From: Prevotellaceae bacterium UBA1075 | GTDB lineage: Bacteria; Bacteroidota; Bacteroidia; Bacteroidales; Bacteroidaceae | Assembly (NCBI GenBank): GCA_002316015.1 | Contig: DCCS01000027.1 | Coordinates: forward strand, 1 to 14,347 | Length of the DNA: 14,347 nucleotides | Direction: 5' to 3' | Shown here: in pieces, positions 9,074-14,347 of the stretch | How positions within the stretch are numbered: position 1 is the stretch's first letter | Layout of the letters: each line of letters begins with the position of its first letter | Position numbers and translations under genes: made by a program | The notes under the pieces: model-generated | Seen by the model: the letters and a program-made list of their open reading frames with translations, nothing else | What the model was told of the DNA's origin: nothing | Databases searched by the model: none

Positions 9074-9103
9074 GAAGTTACGCGAAAATTATGTTATAGC
9101 AAA
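9073..9103 (-). promoter_or_regulatory. Bacteroidetes-type promoter for the fasciclin-CotH-giant operon
   Basis: On the minus strand an exact -33 TTTG (9103-9100) is followed by a 19-base spacer and TAACTTCG (9080-9073), one mismatch from TAnnTTTG. The predicted start near 9067 gives a leader of about 80 bases. No comparable element appears in the two gaps inside the leftward gene set. Confidence 0.6.
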
Positions 9104-9390
9104 GCATGGAGAGGGAAAAAGTGTGATAAGGTGTGTTTTTTGCCATAGGTAAGTCATATTTGCAACATACGGCAATCTATATCACGCGCGAAGTGGGCGT
9201 TTGTTGTGGCAGTTCGGCAGCCTGCGCCCCTCCTGTGGCTCCCCACGCCCCGGGGCAGTCTCAAAAGCCCTTCCCGACATTTCCGGATCCCTGGCTCACA
9301 TGGCAGCCCTTTCCGCAGATTCCTCCGGCCAGCCCTCTTGCATGGTCATCGCCTATTTGCTTCCATATTTTATAATAGGAGTATGGCATG

Positions 9391-9422
9391 TTTGCGCGTG
9401 CCGATTTTTCTTGTTAATTTTG
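9391..9422 (+). promoter_or_regulatory. Bacteroidetes-type promoter for the parC operon
   Basis: TTTG (9391-9394), a 20-base spacer, then TAATTTTG (9415-9422): an exact match to the TTTG / TAnnTTTG consensus of the Bacteroidetes primary sigma factor with normal spacing. Transcription would begin near 9429, about 66 bases before ATG 9495. It lies inside the 5' extension of the longest parC reading frame, so translation cannot start at 9201 on this transcript. Confidence 0.75.
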
Positions 9423-9430
9423 TGGGACTC

Positions 9431-9482
9431 GTCGCGTGCGGGGCTTCTTCGGGCCTTTCCGAAAGGCAAGACGGCACGCGGC
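9431..9482 (+). promoter_or_regulatory. Nested hairpin in the parC leader
   Basis: Bases 9431-9439 pair with 9474-9482 (nine pairs, one G-U), enclosing a second inverted repeat GCCTTTC-C-GAAAGGC at 9453-9467. The fold occupies nearly all of the predicted 66-base leader and ends 12 bases before the start codon. There is no following T run, so it is not a simple terminator. A regulatory or mRNA-stability role is inference. Confidence 0.5.
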
Positions 9483-9494
9483 AGGGCAGGCAAG

Positions 9495-12179
9495 ATGACA
9501 AACGACGTGACAATGACCGATGGCATCACCCATCACCTCAACCGCATGTACCAGGACTGGTTCCTGGACTATGCCTCATATGTGATCCTGGAGCGGGCCG
9601 TGCCGCACATAGGGGACGGGTTCAAGCCCGTGCAAAGGCGTATCATGCACAGCATGAAGCGCATGGATGACGGCAGGTACAACAAGGTGGCCAACATCGT
9701 GGGCCACACCATGCAGTTCCACCCCCATGGAGATGCCAGCATCAAGGACGCGCTGGTGCAGTTGGGACAGAAGGACTTGCTGGTTGACTGCCAGGGCAAC
9801 TGGGGCAACATCATCACAGGAGACGATGCCGCCGCAGGCCGGTACATCGAGGCCCGGCTGAGCAACTTTGCCCTGGATGTGGTGTTCAACCCCAAGACCA
9901 CCGAGTGGAAACTCTCCTATGACGGACGGAACAAGGAGCCGGTCGCGCTGCCTGTGAAGTTCCCCCTGCTGCTTGCCCAGGGAGCCGAGGGCATCGCCGT
10001 GGGACTGAACTGCAAGATACTGCCCCACAACCTGGGCGAGATATGCGACGCGGCCATCGCCTACCTGCGTGGCCAGGAGTTCCATCTGTACCCCGACTTC
10101 CCCACAGGCGGCAGCATCGACGTGAGCAAATACAATGACGGGCAGCGCGGAGGCGTGGTGCGCGTGCGTGCCAAGATAGAGAAGCGTGACAGCAAGACGC
10201 TTGCCATCACCGAGATACCCTACGGCAAGACCACGGGCACGGCCAGCAAGCCCAGCACCTTTATCGACAGCATACTGAAGGCCAACGAGAAGGGGAAGAT
10301 AAAGATACGCAATGTGGAGGACCTCACAGCCGCCAGGGCCGAGATACTCATCCACCTCACACCGGGCGCGAGCAGCGACAAGACCATCGACGCCTTGTAT
10401 GCCTGCACCGACTGCGAGATATCCATCTCGCCCAACTGCTGTGTCATCGATGACCGCAAGCCCCAGTTCCTCACCGTGAGCGATGTGCTACGCAACAATG
10501 TGGACACCACGCTGGAGCTGCTGCGCAAGGAGCGTCTCATACGCCGGGGAGAGTTGCTGGAAAGCCTGCTGTTTGCCTCGCTCGAACAGATATTCATTGA
10601 GGAGCGCATCTATAAGGACCGCCAGTTTGAGAATGCCAAGGACATGGACACGGCGGTAGCGTGGATTGACAGCCGCCTGCAGCCCTGGTATCCCCGGCTG
10701 GTGAGGGAGGTGACGCGCGATGATATCCTGCGCCTGATGGAAATCAAGATGGGGCGCATACTGAAGTTCAACAAGGACAAGGCCGAGGAGAACATTGCCC
10801 GCATGAAGGCCGAAGTGGAACAGATTGACCGCGAACTGGCCAATATGGTGGAGGTCACCTGCCAGTGGTTTGAGTTCATCAAGGGCAAGTATGGCAAGCA
10901 GCACCCGCGCCAGACCGAAATCAAGAACTTCGACACCATTTCCGCCGCCAAGGTGGTGGAGGCCAACGAGAAGCTCTACATCAACCGCGAGGAGGGCTTC
11001 ATAGGCACCTCGCTGAAGAAGGACGAGTTTGTGTGCAACTGTTCCGACATTGATGACGTGATTATCTTCTACCGCGACGGCACCTACAAGGTGGTGCGCA
11101 TTGCCGAGAAACTCTTTGTGGGAGAGACCGAGCGCAGCAAGGCCGAGAAGAAGAAGGCCGAGATTATCCATCTTGCGGTGTTCCGCAAGGGCGACTCCCG
11201 CACCATCTACAACGTCATCTACCGCGACGGCAAGGCGGGCACCTCCTATATGAAACGCTTCAGCGTGACCAGCATCACACGCGACCGCGAGTATGACCTC
11301 ACGCAAGGCAAGCCCGGAAGCCGGGTGCTCTATTTCACTGCCAACCCCAATGGCGAGGCCGAGGTGGTCAAGGTGGTGCTCAAGCCTACCCCGAAGCTCA
11401 AGAAGATATTCTTCGACCGCGACTTCAGCCAGCTGGCCATCAAGGGACGCCAGAGCATGGGAAACCTGCTCACCAAACTGGACGTGAGCCGCATCACGCT
11501 CAAGAGCCATGGCGGAAGCACGCTGGGCGGCAGGAAGGTGTGGTTTGACTTCGATGTGCACCGACTCAACTATGACGAGCAGGGCACTTACCTGGGCGAG
11601 TTCAACAATGACGACAAGATACTGGTGGTGCTGGACAATGCCGACTTCTACATCACCAACTTCGATGCCAACAACCACTACGAGGACAATATCGCACGCA
11701 TCGAGAAGTACGACCCCGACAAGGTGTGGACGGCCGCGCTGCTTGACGCTGAGCAGGGGGGCTACCTCTACGTCAAGCGGTTCAAGATGGAAGCCACCGC
11801 GCGCCACCAGAATTACCTGGGCGAGAATCCCGGAAACAGGTTGCTCCTGCTTACCGACACGCCTTATCCCCACCTGCTTGTCACGATGGGTGGAACCGAC
11901 AGTTTCCGCGCGCCCATCGACATGGAGGCCGAGGAGTTTGTGGGGGTCAAGAGCTTCAAGGCGCGTGGCAAGCGCGTGACCACCTTTGCCGTGGAGCGCG
12001 TGGAGGAACTGGATCCCACGCGACAGCCTGAGTCTGACGCGGATGCATCCACGCCTGCCGATGCCGAGGAGCCTGCTCCTGGGGATGCAGACGAAGGCCA
12101 GTCTGATACCGACCAGGAGGAGAGCCAGCAGGACGTGCTGGACGAGATGACCGGACAACTGCACATGTTTGATGAGTAA
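9495..12179 (+). CDS. parC: DNA topoisomerase IV subunit A
   Basis: 894 residues from ATG 9495. This is the DNA-breaking and rejoining subunit of topoisomerase IV, which with ParE decatenates chromosomes in the cytoplasm. Key features: VQRRIMHSM at 46-54; HPHGDASIKD at 76-85, the quinolone-determining region, with Ala81 and Asp85 at the E. coli GyrA Ser83 and Asp87 positions; catalytic Tyr117 in AAAGRYIEARLS; LLAQGAEGIAVGL and the following core; a coiled-coil segment about 420-460; and a C-terminal beta-pinwheel with HGGSTLGGRKVWFDFD. I see no GyrA box (QRRGGKG), which favours ParC over GyrA. An acidic, low-complexity tail of about 55 residues ends in QLHMFDE. ATG 9495 fits the promoter at 9391-9422 and the family N-terminus; ATG 9513 is possible; the in-frame frame back to 9201 is rejected. 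No parE is present in the window. It overlaps the next gene by 8 bases. Confidence 0.95.
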   Translation: MTNDVTMTDGITHHLNRMYQDWFLDYASYVILERAVPHIGDGFKPVQRRIMHSMKRMDDGRYNKVANIVGHTMQFHPHGDASIKDALVQLGQKDLLVDCQGNWGNIITGDDAAAGRYIEARLSNFALDVVFNPKTTEWKLSYDGRNKEPVALPVKFPLLLAQGAEGIAVGLNCKILPHNLGEICDAAIAYLRGQEFHLYPDFPTGGSIDVSKYNDGQRGGVVRVRAKIEKRDSKTLAITEIPYGKTTGTASKPSTFIDSILKANEKGKIKIRNVEDLTAARAEILIHLTPGASSDKTIDALYACTDCEISISPNCCVIDDRKPQFLTVSDVLRNNVDTTLELLRKERLIRRGELLESLLFASLEQIFIEERIYKDRQFENAKDMDTAVAWIDSRLQPWYPRLVREVTRDDILRLMEIKMGRILKFNKDKAEENIARMKAEVEQIDRELANMVEVTCQWFEFIKGKYGKQHPRQTEIKNFDTISAAKVVEANEKLYINREEGFIGTSLKKDEFVCNCSDIDDVIIFYRDGTYKVVRIAEKLFVGETERSKAEKKKAEIIHLAVFRKGDSRTIYNVIYRDGKAGTSYMKRFSVTSITRDREYDLTQGKPGSRVLYFTANPNGEAEVVKVVLKPTPKLKKIFFDRDFSQLAIKGRQSMGNLLTKLDVSRITLKSHGGSTLGGRKVWFDFDVHRLNYDEQGTYLGEFNNDDKILVVLDNADFYITNFDANNHYEDNIARIEKYDPDKVWTAALLDAEQGGYLYVKRFKMEATARHQNYLGENPGNRLLLLTDTPYPHLLVTMGGTDSFRAPIDMEAEEFVGVKSFKARGKRVTTFAVERVEELDPTRQPESDADASTPADAEEPAPGDADEGQSDTDQEESQQDVLDEMTGQLHMFDE

Positions 12180-13032
12180 GGCTCTGCGCATCCTGGTTCT
12201 CAGTGGCTTCCTCGCCCTCGTGCATCCTCTCCTGCCCATGGGGATGGCATGTCGCCTGTGTGGGCAGAATACAGTCCTGCCTGTGGAATATACGCCCACG
12301 GGCAGGCAGTTGAGCCGCTCCATCCTGTTGGGCGTAGGGCGTTCCAGCCAGTTGGACACCTATCTCTCGCCCATGGAATACAGCGGTCTCCAGCTATCCT
12401 TCCTCACCCAGAGGGAGCGTATGACAGGGATGGCAGGCGATCACATAGCCTTTCAAGGTATGGCGCAGGGCGCATTCTCCTACACCGAGAACCCTGCGGG
12501 GAATGCCAACGAGCTGGGTGGCAGGATAGGCTATGACGCTGGCTGGCACTATGTGTGGCAACCTGCTGCTGGCCTCAAACTGAAGGGTGGCGGTCTGCTG
12601 GGTGCTGATGTGGGCTTCCTCTACAATCCCCGCAACGGGAACAATCCAGCCCAGGCCCGCGCCAGTGTGGATGTGTCGCTCTCGGTGGGAGGCTCCTATG
12701 AGTTCCGCATCCGCAGAATGCCCTTTACGTTGCGTTACCAGGGCGACCTCCCTGTGCTTGGGTGCATGTTCTCGCCCCATTATGGCGAGAGCTACTATGA
12801 GATATACCAGGGCTACGGAGGCCATCATGTGTGCTTCACCCACCCTGCCAACGCGCTGAGCCTGCGCCAGCTGCTTGCCGTGGATTTCTGTTTTCCGCGC
12901 ACCACCATGCGCGTGGGCTACTTGAGTGACATCCGCCAGAGCCACGTCCGTGGCATACGGGCGCATGACATCAGCCGCTCCTTCATGCTGGGCTATGTGC
13001 GGCACTTCCAAACCTTAAAGAGAAAGAGATGA
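12172..13032 (+). CDS. DUF3316 family outer-membrane protein
   Basis: 286 residues from ATG 12172, with a TTG three bases upstream as an alternative start. The N-terminus is a Sec signal peptide (SKALR, then a hydrophobic run to about residue 25). The mature part is rich in alternating polar/aromatic strands and glycine, as in a small outer-membrane beta-barrel: GVGRSSQLDTYLSPMEYSG (54-72), SYTENPAGNANELGGRIGYD, FLYNPRNGNNPAQARASV, and a C-terminal strand set with GYLSDIRQSHV. I recognise the pattern as the Bacteroidetes DUF3316 family; its function is unknown. The start lies inside the parC stop region (8-base overlap) and its TGA overlaps the next ATG, so it is translationally coupled to both. 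The mature sequence has several Cys, unusual for a barrel. Barrel topology is inference. Confidence 0.82.
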   Translation: MSKALRILVLSGFLALVHPLLPMGMACRLCGQNTVLPVEYTPTGRQLSRSILLGVGRSSQLDTYLSPMEYSGLQLSFLTQRERMTGMAGDHIAFQGMAQGAFSYTENPAGNANELGGRIGYDAGWHYVWQPAAGLKLKGGGLLGADVGFLYNPRNGNNPAQARASVDVSLSVGGSYEFRIRRMPFTLRYQGDLPVLGCMFSPHYGESYYEIYQGYGGHHVCFTHPANALSLRQLLAVDFCFPRTTMRVGYLSDIRQSHVRGIRAHDISRSFMLGYVRHFQTLKRKR

Positions 13033-14048
13033 TGAGGACGCGCCTTTTCCTGTGCCTGCTTGTTGGGCTGTGCCTTCTGTTGGGATGCCAGCGTGGGGTG
13101 GATGAGTATGACAGTTCGCCCCGGGCAAACGTGGAGGCTCTGTGGCGGATGATAGACGAGCATTACTGCTTCCTCGACTACAAGGAGCAGTCCCTGGGCT
13201 TCTCCTGGGCACAGAAGCGGGAGGAGTACCTGGGGATGGTACGTCCGGGGATGAGCAACGCCCAACTCTTCGAGGTGCTCTGCCGCATGCTCTCCACACT
13301 CAGGGACGGGCATGTGAACATCGTGTGCAGTGGGGATGTGGGACGCAACTGGGCTTGGAAGGAGGACTATCCCGAAAACCTTGACCGTGAGTTGCAGGAC
13401 CAGTACCTGGGCACCGACTATCACATCGCCAGCGGACTCAAGTACCGCATCCTGGACGATAATGTAGCCTATGTCGTATGTGAGAGTTTCTCCGATGCCA
13501 TAGGCGAGGGAAACCTCGATGAGATGCTCTACTACCTGCGCCTGTGCAACGGCCTTATCCTGGACATCCGTGGCAACACAGGCGGAATGCTCACCAACGC
13601 AGAACGGCTGGCCGCACGCTTCACCAACGAGCGTACACTGGTGGGCTACATCTGTCACAAGACGGGCCCGGGGCACAATGACTTCTCGCAGCCCCAGGCA
13701 GAATATATCACCCCCGACCTCAAGCGGGTGCGCTGGCAGAAGCCGGCCATCGTGCTCACCAACCGTTCCTGCTACAGTGCCGCCAACACCTTTGTGCGTG
13801 ACATGAGGGAGATGCCTCAGGTGACCATCATGGGCGACAGCACAGGCGGTGGCAGCGGCATGCCCTTCAGCAGCGAGTTGCCCATCGGATGGTCGGTACG
13901 CTTCAGTGCCTGTCCATCCTATGATGCACGCATGCAGCAGATAGAGGCAGGCATAGCCCCCGATGTGGAGTGTGCGCTCGACGGCACGTTGGCTCTGCGG
14001 GGCAAAGACAGCATGATAGAGGCTGCACGGGCACGTCTGCGGAGGTAG
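13029..14048 (+). CDS. S41 family (tricorn-like) peptidase, lipoprotein
   Basis: 339 residues. The N-terminus is a lipoprotein signal with lipobox LLG before Cys20, so the protein should be membrane-anchored facing the periplasm or surface. It has S41 features: an N-terminal helical region (30-100) ending in LRDGHVNI with His95; the substrate-strand motif NGLILDIRGNTGG (174-186); the nucleophile region NRSCYSAANTF with Ser250; GDSTGGGSG (269-277); and IEAGIAPDVE with Glu306. His/Ser/Glu placement suits the tricorn-like branch rather than the Ser/Lys Ctp branch, since no Lys follows the Ser at the usual Ctp place. No PDZ domain is evident and the protein is short for the family. The start overlaps the previous stop (ATGA, 13029-13032) after an AGAGAAAGAG purine stretch; ATG 13032 is the alternative. 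It is the last gene of the parC operon. The substrate is unknown. Confidence 0.88.
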   Translation: MMRTRLFLCLLVGLCLLLGCQRGVDEYDSSPRANVEALWRMIDEHYCFLDYKEQSLGFSWAQKREEYLGMVRPGMSNAQLFEVLCRMLSTLRDGHVNIVCSGDVGRNWAWKEDYPENLDRELQDQYLGTDYHIASGLKYRILDDNVAYVVCESFSDAIGEGNLDEMLYYLRLCNGLILDIRGNTGGMLTNAERLAARFTNERTLVGYICHKTGPGHNDFSQPQAEYITPDLKRVRWQKPAIVLTNRSCYSAANTFVRDMREMPQVTIMGDSTGGGSGMPFSSELPIGWSVRFSACPSYDARMQQIEAGIAPDVECALDGTLALRGKDSMIEAARARLRR

Positions 14049-14054
14049 AATCTT

Positions 14055-14138
14055 CTGGCGTGGGGCAGAATCTATGACTGACAGGTGTGGTGTCCGGTCT
14101 GTCTGTACCGGTGGGTTTCCGTGATTATCACACGCCAG
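14055..14138. repeat. Inverted repeat with inner hairpin after the parC operon
   Basis: CTGGCGTG (14055-14062) is perfectly complementary to CACGCCAG (14131-14138). Between them CCGGT (14094-14098) and ACCGG (14107-14111) form a second stem with an 8-base loop. It starts 7 bases after the S41 stop and is followed by a pyrimidine-rich stretch. It may protect or end the transcript, but it lacks the T run of a standard terminator. Confidence 0.4.
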
Positions 14139-14302
14139 TCACTTTTCTCCTGTTGTCACCTTGATCTCTTTGCTGGAGATGTCTGATTGCCCGAAGCGGT
14201 TTTCTCTTTCAGCAGAAAAACGTTATTGACCAAATCTTATATATAATATATAATGTGTATTTGTGAAAGTTCCGTTCGTTGTGCTGAAAAGTGCGTTGTT
14301 CC

Positions 14303-14334
14303 CTTGCTTGTGGGTGAAAGTCATCGTACCTTTG
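14303..14334 (+). promoter_or_regulatory. Bacteroidetes-type promoter for a gene beyond the right edge
   Basis: CTTG (14303-14306, one mismatch to TTTG), a 20-base spacer, then TACCTTTG (14327-14334), an exact -7 match followed by CA. The predicted start is near 14341. The AT-rich patch at 14234-14262 lies upstream. The gene it drives is outside the window. Confidence 0.7.
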
Positions 14335-14347
14335 CATCCGCAAACAG

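Larger units (their letters stand above)
8988..9494. other. Divergent intergenic region between the surface operon and parC
   Basis: These 507 bases contain no gene I can support. They hold a leftward promoter with an adjoining C run, a rightward promoter and a palindromic leader. Short open frames cross the region, including an in-frame 98-codon extension of parC back to 9201, but the peptides look unlike any protein I recognise. The stretch 9104-9390 holds nothing I can name. Confidence 0.7.
14049..14347. other. Non-coding region after the S41 gene
   Basis: These 299 bases carry no gene I can support. They hold a long-loop inverted repeat just after the S41 stop, a T/A-rich patch around 14234-14262 (repeated TATA units) and a strong rightward promoter near the right edge. 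No classic hairpin with a T run is visible, so where the parC operon ends is unclear. Confidence 0.7.

Noticed and set aside
9133..9375. Small plus-strand frame (80 codons) in the intergenic region
   Set aside because: Proline-rich peptide with no recognisable motif, and no promoter that I can see places its start on a transcript.
9355..9394. TATAAT-like box near 9371 as a sigma-70 style promoter for parC
   Set aside because: The upstream TTGCTT is only about 8 bases away, not 17, and Bacteroidetes use TTTG / TAnnTTTG elements; the match at 9391-9422 is far better.
10488..12359. Minus-strand open frame (623 codons) opposite parC
   Set aside because: Codon-aligned shadow of parC; composition is biased to Val/Leu/His/Gly and the frame has no recognisable domain.
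14208..14229. TTTTCT / AGAAAA inverted repeat as a terminator for the parC operon
   Set aside because: Only six A/T-rich pairs, no G/C stem and no T run; about 160 bases after the S41 stop.
1..14347. CRISPR arrays, tRNA or rRNA genes, insertion sequences
   Set aside because: I looked for regular short repeats, cloverleaf-like sequences, rRNA motifs and transposase motifs and saw none.

Overview
The window looks like a chromosomal segment of a GC-rich member of the Bacteroidales. The signs are: start codons preceded by A-rich stretches rather than Shine-Dalgarno sequences; promoters of the Bacteroidetes type (TTTG, about 20 bases, TAnnTTTG); lipoproteins; a fasciclin lipoprotein and discoidin/GLUG surface proteins; a topoisomerase IV A subunit of the Bacteroidetes type; and a type IX secretion (T9SS) sorting tail on one protein. 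The T9SS tail argues for a Prevotella-, Porphyromonas- or Muribaculaceae-like lineage rather than Bacteroides itself (inference).

Left half, minus strand (8987 down to the left edge): three genes in one direction form a probable surface operon. The order of transcription is a double-fasciclin lipoprotein (8987-6870), a secreted CotH-family protein kinase with a ricin-like lectin domain and a T9SS tail (6797-4746), and a very large secreted protein with three discoidin (F5/8 type C) modules, helical spacers, beta-trefoil-like domains and a GLUG-repeat region. The large gene starts at 4710 and is open all the way to base 1, 1,570 codons with no stop, so its C-terminus lies outside the window. 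The gaps are 72 and 35 bases with no promoter that I can see. A good promoter (9103-9073) precedes the first gene, directly followed by a run of nine C (nine G on the transcribed strand). My working hypothesis is a cell-surface adhesion or glycan-binding module in which the exported kinase modifies the exported giant protein.

Middle (8988-9494): a 507-base divergent intergenic region holding both promoters and a structured leader for the rightward genes.

Right half, plus strand (9495-14048): parC (topoisomerase IV subunit A), a DUF3316-type outer-membrane protein and an S41 (tricorn-like) lipoprotein protease. The three overlap by 8 and 4 bases, so they form a tightly coupled operon read from a near-consensus promoter at 9391-9422. 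That promoter lies inside the longest possible upstream extension of parC and so fixes the start at 9495. The last 299 bases are non-coding, with an inverted repeat, an AT-rich patch and a strong promoter (14303-14334) pointing to a gene beyond the right edge.
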